Shown in pieces: positions 25,751 through 34,281 of a stretch of DNA of 64,000 bases (within the stretch, counting starts at the first letter, position 1; each line of letters begins with the position of its first letter). The position numbers were made by a program, and so were the translations under genes. The notes under the pieces are model-generated. The model was given only the letters and a program-made list of their open reading frames with translations. It was not told the origin of the DNA and made no database searches. The stretch comes from Scatavimonas merdipullorum. Its GTDB lineage: Bacteria; Bacillota; Clostridia; Oscillospirales; Acutalibacteraceae. The stretch lies in contig DVGH01000046.1 of NCBI GenBank assembly GCA_018712865.1, positions 14,549 through 78,548 of the forward strand, given 5' to 3'.

Positions 25751-26257
25751 TTAGGTTTTAATCAGCGCCTTTATAATTTCGCCAATAAACATTTTATGGT
25801 AATCTTTTTCTTTATAGTTGCCGTCAAGCGTTTTGTCGATAAAGCAGTCGGGGGTAAGGTCCTGCGCATATAGCTTTTTGCACACAAGCACCAAACGGGC
25901 CTGTGCAAAGTATGGCGCTTTTTCGTCGAAAACCGGGATAAGCCCGGTTTCTTTTGCTTTGTCCACATCGCGGCCTGATTTTGTCCCGCAATAGGACAAG
26001 GCGCTGCGCATGGCTTCCGGATAAAACGAAAGGGTGTAATAGTCGTTTGCTTCCATAAACGGAAGGGTATAGCGCTGTGGCCGGATAAAAGTAAACGCCA
26101 CATTTTTGTTCCAAAGCACGCCGGCGCCGCCCCAGCTGGCCGTCATGGTATTGTACGATTTTTGATCGCCCGCGGTGACAAGCATCCAGTCTTTTCCTAT
26201 AAGCTTAAACAGATTGTCATGAAGCGACAGACAGTCTGTTTGTGTAAACCCGTTCAT
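25751..26257 (-). CDS. Flavin reductase-like domain protein (FMN-binding)
   Basis: A 168-residue single-domain FMN-binding split-barrel protein of the flavoredoxin/flavin reductase type. Characteristic segments are D-W-M-L-V-T-A-G followed by Y-N-T-M-T-A-S-W-G-G near residues 24-44, and F-T-F-I-R-P-Q-R-Y near 57-65. It probably transfers electrons through bound FMN. AAGGAGG lies nine bases before the ATG. The promoter region carries a perfect 15-bp palindrome, suggesting dedicated regulation. Confidence 0.85.
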   Translation of the reverse strand: MNGFTQTDCLSLHDNLFKLIGKDWMLVTAGDQKSYNTMTASWGGAGVLWNKNVAFTFIRPQRYTLPFMEANDYYTLSFYPEAMRSALSYCGTKSGRDVDKAKETGLIPVFDEKAPYFAQARLVLVCKKLYAQDLTPDCFIDKTLDGNYKEKDYHKMFIGEIIKALIKT

Positions 26258-26308
26258 ATATGGTTGCCTCCTTCAAAGGTTGTGTTATAAGCTTTTCAAT
26301 CTATGCAG

Positions 26309-26357
26309 ATTATAGCACCGGTATGCATAATATACAAATGTGTTTGTATATTATGCA
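26309..26357 (-). promoter_or_regulatory. Promoter and 34-bp perfect palindromic operator of the flavin reductase gene
   Basis: The arms 26324-26338 and 26343-26357 are exact inverted complements of 15 bp, separated by TGTG. On the minus strand a TTGTAT -35 followed after 17 bases by TATAAT (complement of 26309-26314) has its -35 inside the palindrome. A repressor or activator dimer bound here would control the flavin reductase-SDR operon. The regulator is not identified. Confidence 0.65.
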
Positions 26358-26512
26358 GCCGATTTTGCGGCTTAATTTAGGAGAAGGGTCTTGCGTGTTT
26401 TTTTGTTTTTTCTGCAAAAGCGCACATTTGCTAAAGATTAAAGGGGTATTTTGCATAATTGAAAAGCGGAAAAAAAGGTGTTTTTGGATATAGCTACAAA
26501 AAACGTACTGAC

Positions 26513-26562
26513 TGAATATTTATGCATAAAACGCTTGATTTTTTGCATAGAACGTGTATAAT
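26513..26562 (+). promoter_or_regulatory. argG promoter with ARG-box-like operator
   Basis: TTGATT at 26535-26540, 16-base spacer, TATAAT at 26557-26562. Directly upstream, 26513-26526 fits the core ArgR operator pattern TGMATWWWWATKCA at every position, so arginine repression by ArgR/AhrC is likely. The argR gene itself is not in the window. Confidence 0.65.
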
Positions 26563-26616
26563 GTTACCCATACGGTAAAAACGTTTAAAACGATAATAGC
26601 ATGTACGGAGGCGTTT

Positions 26617-27840
26617 ATGATGCAAAAGAAAATTAAAAAGGTTGTTTTGGCTTATTCCGGCGGGTTGGATACCTCTATTATTATTCCGTGGCTCAAAGAG
26701 CACTATGACAACTGCGAGGTGATCGCGGTGTCTGGCGATGTTGGACAGGGCACCGAGCTGGATGGTCTGGAGGAAAAGGCAATTCAGACCGGCGCTTCCA
26801 AGTTGTATATTGAGGATTTGAACAAGGAATTTATTGAGGAATATGTCTGGCCCACGCTAAAGGCGGGCGCGGTTTATGAGGGCAAATACCTGTTGGGGAC
26901 CTCTTTTGCAAGGCCGGTGATTGCAAAAAGAATTGTGGAGATTGCAAAAAAGGAAGGCGCTGATGCAATTTGCCATGGCTGCACGGGCAAGGGCAATGAC
27001 CAGGTGCGCTTTGAGCTTGCAATTAAGGCGTATGCACCCGATATGACGATTATTGCCCCATGGAGGACATGGGAATTTAAATCCAGAGAAGAAGAAATTG
27101 CCTATGCAGAGGAAAAGGGGATTCCGCTGAAGATCAACAGGGAAACCAACTATTCCAAAGACAAAAACATTTGGCATCTTTCGCACGAAGGACTTGACCT
27201 GGAAGACCCAGCAAACGAACCAAAGTACGAGCAACCCGGTTTTCTGGAGCTTGGCGTTTCGCCCATGCAGGCACCGGACAAACCGGAGTATGTTTCCATT
27301 ACCTTTGAAAAGGGCGTTCCCACTGCAATCAACGGCGAGCAGATGGATGCAGTTTCTATTGTAAAGCAGCTCAATGCAATAGGCGGAAGAAACGGCATTG
27401 GTATTGTGGATATGGTTGAAAACAGGCTGGTAGGGATGAAGGCCAGGGGCGTATATGAAACGCCCGGCGGCACGATTTTATACGCGGCGCACAGCAAGCT
27501 TGAAGAGATTTGCCTGGACAGGGATACGCTCCATTATAAGCAGAATGTGGCAAACCGCTTTGCAGAGCTTGTGTATTATGGCCAGTGGTATACCCCATTG
27601 CGCGAGGCGCTTTCAGCGTTTGTGGACAGCACGCAGCAGACTGTAACGGGGGAAGTGAAGTTAAAGCTTTACAAGGGCAATATCATTGACGCCGGCGTTA
27701 CATCCCCTTATTCTTTGTATGATGAGGAAATGGCGACCTTTGACGAGGACGAGGTGTACGACCAGAATGACTCGGCAGGATTTATCAACCTGTTTGGGCT
27801 TCCGATCAAGGTGCGTGCAAAAAAGGGCCTGATTGAATAA
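26617..27840 (+). CDS. argG: Argininosuccinate synthase
   Basis: Joins citrulline and aspartate using ATP, the seventh step of arginine synthesis. 407 residues. The N-type ATP pyrophosphatase loop A-Y-S-G-G-L-D-T-S lies at about residues 12-20, with the citrulline/aspartate-binding G-C-T-G-K-G-N-D-Q near 120-128. The start is one of two adjacent ATGs (26617, 26620) after ACGGAGG; an in-frame ATG at 26554 lies within the promoter's transcription start region and is rejected. First gene of the arginine cluster. Confidence 0.96.
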   Translation: MMQKKIKKVVLAYSGGLDTSIIIPWLKEHYDNCEVIAVSGDVGQGTELDGLEEKAIQTGASKLYIEDLNKEFIEEYVWPTLKAGAVYEGKYLLGTSFARPVIAKRIVEIAKKEGADAICHGCTGKGNDQVRFELAIKAYAPDMTIIAPWRTWEFKSREEEIAYAEEKGIPLKINRETNYSKDKNIWHLSHEGLDLEDPANEPKYEQPGFLELGVSPMQAPDKPEYVSITFEKGVPTAINGEQMDAVSIVKQLNAIGGRNGIGIVDMVENRLVGMKARGVYETPGGTILYAAHSKLEEICLDRDTLHYKQNVANRFAELVYYGQWYTPLREALSAFVDSTQQTVTGEVKLKLYKGNIIDAGVTSPYSLYDEEMATFDEDEVYDQNDSAGFINLFGLPIKVRAKKGLIE

Positions 27841-27908
27841 TACCGGCAAACGGCGTAACAATACACAGGCTGGTTTTACAAAAATAGAGATATTTACAAT
27901 ACAGAAAA

Positions 27909-27936
27909 GGGGCGGATGAGAGCTTTCTCCGCCCCC
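27909..27936 (+). terminator. Hairpin between argG and argH
   Basis: GGGGCGGA paired with TCCGCCCC. No convincing T-run follows, so it is more likely a leaky terminator or mRNA-stabilising hairpin that sets the ratio of argG to the downstream genes. Confidence 0.5.
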
Positions 27937-27961
27937 TGTACTGATTTTATGAGGTGAAAAA

Positions 27962-29341
27962 ATGAAGCTTTGGACAGGGCGGTTTAAAAAGGAGATCAGC
28001 AAGACAACAAATGATTTTAACTCTTCCATATCCTTTGACCAGAGAATGTACAGGGAGGATATACGCGGCAGCATAGCGCATGCTACCATGCTTGGGCAGT
28101 GTGGGATCATAGCGCACAGCGAAGCCGAAAAAATCTGCAGCGGGCTGGAAGAGATTTTGCAGGATATAGAATCGGGAGCGCTGCCGATCGACCCGGAGGC
28201 GGAGGATATCCACACCTTTATTGAAGGAGAGCTGACAAAACGCCTTGGGGATACGGGCAAGCGCCTGCATACGGCAAGAAGCAGAAACGATCAGGTGGCG
28301 TTGGACATCCGTATGTATTTAAAAAACGAAAGCGGCGCACTGCAAAAGCTTTTGACGGAGCTTATTTTGCTTCTTTGCGATACAGCACAGGCGCATACGC
28401 AAACGGTCATGCCGGGCTATACGCATTTGCAAAGGGCGCAGCCTGTTACATTTGGGCACCATCTGATGGCCTATGCACAGATGTTTCTGCGCGACCTTGC
28501 AAGGCTAAAGGATGCGGTAAAAAGGATGGACGTAATGCCGCTTGGCTCCGGCGCGCTTGCTTGCACGACCTACCCGATCGACAGGCAAATAACGGCCGAG
28601 CTGTTGGGTTTTTCGGCTGTTACGCAAAACAGCTTGGACGGCGTTTCGGACAGAGATTTCTGCATGGAGCTTGCAGCAGCGCTTTCTATTGTGATGGTGC
28701 ATTTGTCCCGCTTTTCGGAAGAACTGATCCTTTGGTGCTCCTGGGAGTTTAAATTTGTGGAGCTTGACGATGCGTTTTCGACAGGATCAAGCATTATGCC
28801 GCAAAAGAAAAATCCGGACATTGCAGAGCTGGTGCGGGGGAAATCTGGCAGGGTGTTTGGGGATTTGACGACGCTTTTGACCATTATGAAGGGCACGCCG
28901 CTTGCATATAACAAGGATATGCAGGAGGATAAAGAAGCAATTTTTGATGCGTTTGATACGGTAAAAATGTGCCTGACGGCTTTTATTCCTATGCTCCGTA
29001 CAATGAAGGTGCTGTCCGACAATATGCGCAAAGCCGCTGCAGGCGGCTTTATCAACGCTACGGACTGTGCGGATTACCTGGTGAAAAAAGGCCTTCCGTT
29101 CCGCGACGCGTACAAGGCGACAGGGATGCTGGTAGCAAGGTGCATGGAAAAAGGCCTGACACTGGAAACACTGCCGATAGAAGAATATAAAGCCGTGTGC
29201 GACAGGTTTGACGAGGATGTCTATACGGCAATTACTTTAGAGGCCTGCGTCAATGGCCGCGGCACGTATGGGGGACCGGCGGCGCACAGCGTGGAAAGTC
29301 AGATTTGCCTTGTTCGAAAGGCTTTACAGGAAGAGACGTAA
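27962..29341 (+). CDS. argH: Argininosuccinate lyase
   Basis: Splits argininosuccinate to arginine and fumarate; 459 residues, the usual size. The fumarase/aspartase superfamily signature G-S-S-I-M-P-Q-K-K-N-P-D lies at about residues 276-287, holding the catalytic serine loop. T-A-R-S-R-N-D-Q (residues 103-110) and G-Y-T-H-L-Q-R-A-Q-P near 155 complete the three conserved regions. GAGGTG precedes the ATG. It ends 20 bases before argC. Confidence 0.97.
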   Translation: MKLWTGRFKKEISKTTNDFNSSISFDQRMYREDIRGSIAHATMLGQCGIIAHSEAEKICSGLEEILQDIESGALPIDPEAEDIHTFIEGELTKRLGDTGKRLHTARSRNDQVALDIRMYLKNESGALQKLLTELILLLCDTAQAHTQTVMPGYTHLQRAQPVTFGHHLMAYAQMFLRDLARLKDAVKRMDVMPLGSGALACTTYPIDRQITAELLGFSAVTQNSLDGVSDRDFCMELAAALSIVMVHLSRFSEELILWCSWEFKFVELDDAFSTGSSIMPQKKNPDIAELVRGKSGRVFGDLTTLLTIMKGTPLAYNKDMQEDKEAIFDAFDTVKMCLTAFIPMLRTMKVLSDNMRKAAAGGFINATDCADYLVKKGLPFRDAYKATGMLVARCMEKGLTLETLPIEEYKAVCDRFDEDVYTAITLEACVNGRGTYGGPAAHSVESQICLVRKALQEET

Positions 29342-29360
29342 AATGAAAGGGTGACCTTAT

Positions 29361-30395
29361 ATGATAAAAGCCGGTATTATCGGCGCAACGGGTTATGCGG
29401 GTGCGGAGCTTGTGCGCTTGCTGACCGCGCATCCACATGCGGAAATTGCTGCTGTCAGCTCCGTTACCTTTGAAGGAAAGGCGCTTAGCAGTGTGTATCC
29501 GGCATACCGCGGACTCAACGATATGGTCTGCGAAAAGGCGGACGATGTGGTAAAAAAAAGCGACGTTGTATTTGCCGCGCTGCCGCACGGGCTTTCGCAG
29601 GAGCTTGCAAAGCAGTGCTTTGATAACGGTAAGATCTTTATTGATCTGGGCGCCGATTTCCGTTTGGAAAACGAAGAGGATTATAAGCAATGGTACGGCG
29701 GCGAATATAAGGACAAGGCGCTCCATCAAAACGCCGTATATGCATTGCCGGAGCTGTTTCGTGAGAACATCAGGGGAAAAAGGATTATTGCAAACCCCGG
29801 CTGCTATACCACAGGCGTGCCGCTGGCGCTGGCGCCGGCCATTAAGATGGGGCTTGTTAAGCATCAGGGGATCATTGCCGACTGCAAGTCCGGCGTTACG
29901 GGCGCCGGAAGGGGGCTTTCGCAGGGGACGCATTATCCGGATTTAAACGAGGGCTTTCACCCTTATAAGGTAGCGGCGCACCGCCATACGCCTGAAATTG
30001 AGCAGACGCTGTCCCATTTGGCGGGAGAAGCTGTAAAAATTACGTTTGTGCCGCACCTTCTGCCGGTTAACAGAGGAATTTTGTCCACCTGTTATGCACC
30101 CTTGCAGGAGGGTGTGACAGCGGAGCAGGTCAAAAACGCATACCGGTCGTTTTACAAGGATGCGTTTTTTGTTCGCTTGCTGCCGGACGGTGCGGTTGCC
30201 GATATCCACGACATTAAGTACTCTAATTTCTGCGATGTTTCGGTGCATATTGACATGCGAACCCGCACACTGATCGCCGTGTCTGCCATAGACAATATGG
30301 TCAAGGGGGCAGCAGGACAGGCCATACAGAATATGAACCTGGTATGCGGGCTGGATGAAACGGCGGGGCTTACGATGATGCCGCCCGCATTTTAG
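29361..30395 (+). CDS. argC: N-acetyl-gamma-glutamyl-phosphate reductase
   Basis: NADPH-dependent reduction of N-acetylglutamyl phosphate to the semialdehyde; 344 residues. The Rossmann loop G-A-T-G-Y-A-G-A-E is at residues 9-17 and the catalytic cysteine is in N-P-G-C-Y-T-T-G at about 147-154. Substrate-binding H-R-H-T-P-E-I follows near 210. Long-form ArgC, not the short fungal type. Followed by argJ after 19 bases. Confidence 0.97.
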   Translation: MIKAGIIGATGYAGAELVRLLTAHPHAEIAAVSSVTFEGKALSSVYPAYRGLNDMVCEKADDVVKKSDVVFAALPHGLSQELAKQCFDNGKIFIDLGADFRLENEEDYKQWYGGEYKDKALHQNAVYALPELFRENIRGKRIIANPGCYTTGVPLALAPAIKMGLVKHQGIIADCKSGVTGAGRGLSQGTHYPDLNEGFHPYKVAAHRHTPEIEQTLSHLAGEAVKITFVPHLLPVNRGILSTCYAPLQEGVTAEQVKNAYRSFYKDAFFVRLLPDGAVADIHDIKYSNFCDVSVHIDMRTRTLIAVSAIDNMVKGAAGQAIQNMNLVCGLDETAGLTMMPPAF

Positions 30396-30414
30396 CCGAA
30401 GGAGGATACGCGAA

Positions 30415-31638
30415 ATGGAATTTACCTTTGTAGACGGCGGGATTACGGCTGCGCAGGGCTTTACCGCTGCCGGTCTGTGTTGTTCCATAAAACCGGGCAA
30501 TACGCAAAAGCGTGACGTCGCCCTGATTTACAGCGACGTGCCGTGCAGCGCCGCCGCGATCTATACGCAAAACCTGGTAAAGGGCGCGCCGGTGCTGGTT
30601 ACCAGGGAGCATTTGAAAAACGGCAGGGCGCAGGCGGTTATTGCAAACAGCGGCAATGCGAACACCTGCAATTTTGACGGAATAGAAAAAGCCGAAGAAA
30701 TGTGCAAAATTGCAGCCGACGTTTTGCATATCAGCAAGCAGGATGTAATTGTAGCGTCAACCGGCGTAATCGGGCAGATTTTGCCGATCGAGCCGATCAG
30801 AAAAAACGCAAAAAAGCTGGCCGGATTGCTTTCCAAAGAGGGGGGCACAGACGCGGCGGAAGCGATTATGACCACGGACACAAGAAAAAAGGAAGCCGCG
30901 GTGCAGTGTACCATAGACGGAAAAACGATTTTGATTGGCGGGATTGCAAAGGGCAGTGGGATGATCCACATTAACATGGCTACTATGCTGAGCTTTATTA
31001 CGACGGACGCGGCCATAGCACCCGACATGCTCAGGCGGGCGCTCAAGGAGGCGGCGGATGTAAGCTATAATATGGTCAGTGTGGATGGGGATACCTCCAC
31101 AAACGACACGCTTGCGATTTTGGCGTCGGGAAAAGCAGGAAACCGCACAATTGAAAAAGAGGATGAAGCTTACAGGCTGTTTACAAAAGCGCTTACCGCC
31201 CTGTGCCAGAAGCTTGCAAAAATGCTTGCAGGCGACGGTGAAGGCGCGACAAAGCTTTTGATTTGCTCGGTTAGCGGTGCGAAAACGGAAGAAGACGCAA
31301 AGGGCATTGCAAAGGCGGTGATTAACTCCAGCCTTTTAAAAGCGGCCATGTTTGGCGAAGATGCAAATTGGGGCAGGGTGCTCTGTGCAATTGGCTACAG
31401 CGGCTGCGATGTGGACGTGCAGAAGGTGGACGTAACGTTTGCTTCAAAAAAAGGCGAATTGCCGGTATGTAAAGGCGGCGCAGGAATCTTTTTTGACGAG
31501 CAAAAGGCAAAAGAGGTTTTGGGAGAAGACGAAATTACAATACAAATTTTCTTAAACGACGGGAACGCTACGGCGCAGGCCTACGGCTGCGATTTAACGT
31601 ACGAATACGTAAGAATTAACGGCGATTACCGCACTTAA
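30415..31638 (+). CDS. argJ: Ornithine acetyltransferase / N-acetylglutamate synthase (bifunctional ArgJ)
   Basis: Recycles the acetyl group from N-acetylornithine to glutamate. 407 residues. The self-cleavage site is visible in K-G-S-G-M-I-H-I-N-M-A-T-M-L near residues 179-192, with the new N-terminal threonine as nucleophile. With ArgJ the pathway is cyclic, and only a primer amount of acetylglutamate must be made separately, which gives interest to the GNAT gene four genes on. Whether this ArgJ is mono- or bifunctional cannot be read from sequence. Confidence 0.96.
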   Translation: MEFTFVDGGITAAQGFTAAGLCCSIKPGNTQKRDVALIYSDVPCSAAAIYTQNLVKGAPVLVTREHLKNGRAQAVIANSGNANTCNFDGIEKAEEMCKIAADVLHISKQDVIVASTGVIGQILPIEPIRKNAKKLAGLLSKEGGTDAAEAIMTTDTRKKEAAVQCTIDGKTILIGGIAKGSGMIHINMATMLSFITTDAAIAPDMLRRALKEAADVSYNMVSVDGDTSTNDTLAILASGKAGNRTIEKEDEAYRLFTKALTALCQKLAKMLAGDGEGATKLLICSVSGAKTEEDAKGIAKAVINSSLLKAAMFGEDANWGRVLCAIGYSGCDVDVQKVDVTFASKKGELPVCKGGAGIFFDEQKAKEVLGEDEITIQIFLNDGNATAQAYGCDLTYEYVRINGDYRT

Positions 31639-31757
31639 ACAGGCGGCTACCCGCTATCTTGTTGTATATTGCAGGCGGCGCGTTTTTATAGCGGCGCTGT
31701 AAGGACAACGCCTTTGAGCCGCAGGGGCTGATTAAAATGTGGAAGGATGAAAGTACG

Positions 31758-32615
31758 ATGGATATTACAAATGAAGAAAGAGCGCAGGTACTGGTACAGG
31801 CGTTGCCGTATATCCAGAAATATGCCGGACAAACCATCGTTGTGAAATACGGCGGCAACGCCATGGTCAGCCAGCAGCTGAAAAGCGCTGTTATGAGCGA
31901 TATTGTCCTGATGCAGCTGGTGGGCATTAACGTGGTGCTTGTACATGGCGGTGGTCCAGAAATTAACCAGATGCTGCAGAAGATTGGCAAAGAGAGCAAA
32001 TTTGTAGGCGGGATGCGCGTTACGGATGAGGAGACCATAGATATTGTGCAGATGGTGCTTGCCGGAAAGGTCAATAAGAGCCTTGTGCAGCATTTGGAAG
32101 CGCATGGCGGCAAAGCGCTGGGCCTTTGCGGGCTGGATTCCCGCATGCTGATGGCACAAAAGCTTGCAAGCGCGCAGGAGCTTGGATTTGTGGGCGAAAT
32201 TACAGAGGTCAACCCCACGGTGATTGAGGATGCGATTGAAAAGGGATACGTTCCCATTATATCTACAGTGGCGGGCGGTTATAAAGGTGAGGTTTTCAAT
32301 ATTAACGCAGATATTGCAGCTGCGCAGATTGCCGCAAAAATCGGCGCGTGCAAGTTGATTTTGATGACAGATATACGCGGCCTTTTGCGCGACAAAGAGG
32401 ACGAGAGCACACTGATCCCGGTTGTGAATGTAAGCGACGTGCCAAGCCTGAAAAGGGAAGGAATTATAAGCGGCGGTATGATCCCCAAAATCGACTGCTG
32501 TGTAGAGGCGGTCCGCCAGGGCGTAAAACGGGCGCATATTATTGACGGCAGAATTGCGCATTCGATTTTAATTGAAATGTTTTCTGATGAAGGCATTGGT
32601 ACAATGTTTTATTGA
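31758..32615 (+). CDS. argB: Acetylglutamate kinase
   Basis: Phosphorylates N-acetylglutamate, the committed and usually arginine-inhibited step. 285 residues. Amino-acid kinase motifs V-K-Y-G-G-N-A-M (about 25-32), V-H-G-G-G-P-E-I (about 58-65) and G-G-M-I-P-K near 240 are intact. The N-terminal helix before the core suggests the arginine-sensitive hexameric type. Start 31758 follows AAGGA; the earlier in-frame ATG 31737 has no such site. 119 bases without a gene precede it. Confidence 0.96.
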   Translation: MDITNEERAQVLVQALPYIQKYAGQTIVVKYGGNAMVSQQLKSAVMSDIVLMQLVGINVVLVHGGGPEINQMLQKIGKESKFVGGMRVTDEETIDIVQMVLAGKVNKSLVQHLEAHGGKALGLCGLDSRMLMAQKLASAQELGFVGEITEVNPTVIEDAIEKGYVPIISTVAGGYKGEVFNINADIAAAQIAAKIGACKLILMTDIRGLLRDKEDESTLIPVVNVSDVPSLKREGIISGGMIPKIDCCVEAVRQGVKRAHIIDGRIAHSILIEMFSDEGIGTMFY

Positions 32616-32638
32616 TAAAAATGTAAAGAGGGGCATAT

Positions 32639-33055
32639 ATGACGATCAGGGAGATGCAGATACAGGATTATGAAGAGATTTATGCCATGTGGCAGATTAC
32701 GTCAAAGCGCGCACTGTCAGGTGCCGACAGCAGGGACGCAATATGCCGCTATCTTAAACGCAACCCGGGTTTAAGCCAGGTTGCCGTAGAAGATGGGAAG
32801 ATTGTTGGCACGGTGCTTGCAGGTCACGACGGCAGGCGCGGATATATCCACCATATGGCGGTAATGCCCCATTACAGAAGAAAAGGGATAGCCAGAGCCA
32901 TGGCGCAGCGGGCACTGTCTGGCCTTCAACAGGAAGGCATTGAAAAAACGCATATTTTCTGCTTTTATGACAATGAAGCGGGAAAGGCGTTTTGGCGCTC
33001 TTTAGGCTTTCTATACAGGGAGGATCTTACGGTCTTTTCCTATTCAAACAAATGA
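32639..33055 (+). CDS. GNAT acetyltransferase inside the arginine cluster
   Basis: A 138-residue single-domain GNAT with the acetyl-CoA loop Y-R-R-K-G-I-A-R-A-M near residues 80-89 and the late F-Y-D-N-E-A-G-K-A-F-W-R-S-L-G-F block. It is close to the small YpeA group. Its position between argB and argD, with gaps of only 23 bases each side, suggests that it may supply the primer acetylglutamate that ArgJ needs, as short ArgA proteins do elsewhere. That role is inference; a general protein or metabolite acetylase is equally possible on sequence alone. Confidence 0.85.
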   Translation: MTIREMQIQDYEEIYAMWQITSKRALSGADSRDAICRYLKRNPGLSQVAVEDGKIVGTVLAGHDGRRGYIHHMAVMPHYRRKGIARAMAQRALSGLQQEGIEKTHIFCFYDNEAGKAFWRSLGFLYREDLTVFSYSNK

Positions 33056-33077
33056 TTTTACAGAAAAGAGGGATATA

Positions 33078-34247
33078 ATGGATTTACAGCAGATTCGGCA
33101 GGATGAGCAGCAATATATTATGCACACCTACAACCGCTTTGACGTAGCGCTGGTAAGCGGCCGGGGCGCCATAGCAAAGGACGTAGGCGGCCGGGAATAT
33201 ATAGATTTTACAAGCGGGATCGGCGTAAACTGCCTGGGCTACAGCGACAGCGGCTGGGTCGCGGCGGTAACCGGGCAGGCGGAGAAAATACAGCACATGT
33301 CCAATTTGTATTATAGTCCTGTACAGACGCAGCTTGCGAAAAAGCTGTGTACGGCAGCCGGATTTGACAAGGTGTTTTTTGCAAATTCCGGCGCAGAGGC
33401 AAACGAATGTGCAATCAAGCTTGCGCGCAAATACAGCTTTGACAAGTTTGGAAAATCCCGTACCAACATAATTTGTCTGGAAAACTCCTTCCACGGAAGA
33501 ACGATTACAACGCTTTCCGCAACAGGACAGGATGTTTTTCATAATTATTTTTTCCCGTTTACCGGCGGCTTTTCGTTTGCAAAAGCAAATGACATGCACA
33601 GCGTGCGGGCGAATACGGATCAGGATACCTGCGCAGTGCTCATTGAGCTAATCCAGGGAGAAGGCGGCGTCTGCCCGCTGGAAAAGGAATTTGTACTGGA
33701 GCTGTATGATTTTTGTAAAGAAAGCAACCTGCTTTTGATCATTGACGAGATACAAACCGGTATGGGACGTACCGGTAAGCTGTTCTGTTATGAAAATTAT
33801 GGAATTCAGCCGGATATTGTAACGTCTGCAAAGGGATTGGGCGGCGGCCTTCCGATCGGCGCATGCCTGTGCAGCGCAGAACTTTCCGGTGTGCTCGACG
33901 GCGGCACGCACGGCACAACCTACGGCGGGAACCCCATAGCGTGCGCCGGTGCGGCGTATGTGCTTGACAAGGTGACAGACCCTGCATTTTTGCAGCAGGT
34001 AGCGGAAAAGGGCGCATACATGAAAAATGCGCTGCTGCAGATGGAGCAGATCACACAGGTGCGCGGTATGGGTATGATGCTGGGGGTAGCGCTGAAAGAG
34101 GGAAGCGCCAGACAGGCCGCTGAAAAATGTGTGAAAAACGGGCTGCTTGTCCTGACGGCCAAGGAGCTTTTGCGGTTGTTGCCGCCGCTTACCATTACGT
34201 ATGAAGAGATCGACCGGGGCCTTTCCATACTGAAGGCCTGTATATAA
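33078..34247 (+). CDS. argD: Acetylornithine aminotransferase
   Basis: PLP-dependent class III aminotransferase of 389 residues that converts N-acetylglutamate semialdehyde to N-acetylornithine. Visible features: F-A-N-S-G-A-E-A-N-E near 97-106, H-G-R-T near 136, the I-I-D-E-I-Q-T-G-M-G-R-T-G motif near 221-233, and the Schiff-base lysine in T-S-A-K-G-L-G-G-G near 250. Length typical. Followed by argF after 34 bases. Confidence 0.96.
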   Translation: MDLQQIRQDEQQYIMHTYNRFDVALVSGRGAIAKDVGGREYIDFTSGIGVNCLGYSDSGWVAAVTGQAEKIQHMSNLYYSPVQTQLAKKLCTAAGFDKVFFANSGAEANECAIKLARKYSFDKFGKSRTNIICLENSFHGRTITTLSATGQDVFHNYFFPFTGGFSFAKANDMHSVRANTDQDTCAVLIELIQGEGGVCPLEKEFVLELYDFCKESNLLLIIDEIQTGMGRTGKLFCYENYGIQPDIVTSAKGLGGGLPIGACLCSAELSGVLDGGTHGTTYGGNPIACAGAAYVLDKVTDPAFLQQVAEKGAYMKNALLQMEQITQVRGMGMMLGVALKEGSARQAAEKCVKNGLLVLTAKELLRLLPPLTITYEEIDRGLSILKACI

Positions 34248-34281
34248 AAAGCATTTAACTTGAAACGAAAGGAAGAAAGAG

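Noticed and set aside
27909..27936. Full terminator between argG and argH
   Set aside because: The hairpin lacks a T-run and argH has no separate promoter that I could see; read-through is more likely.
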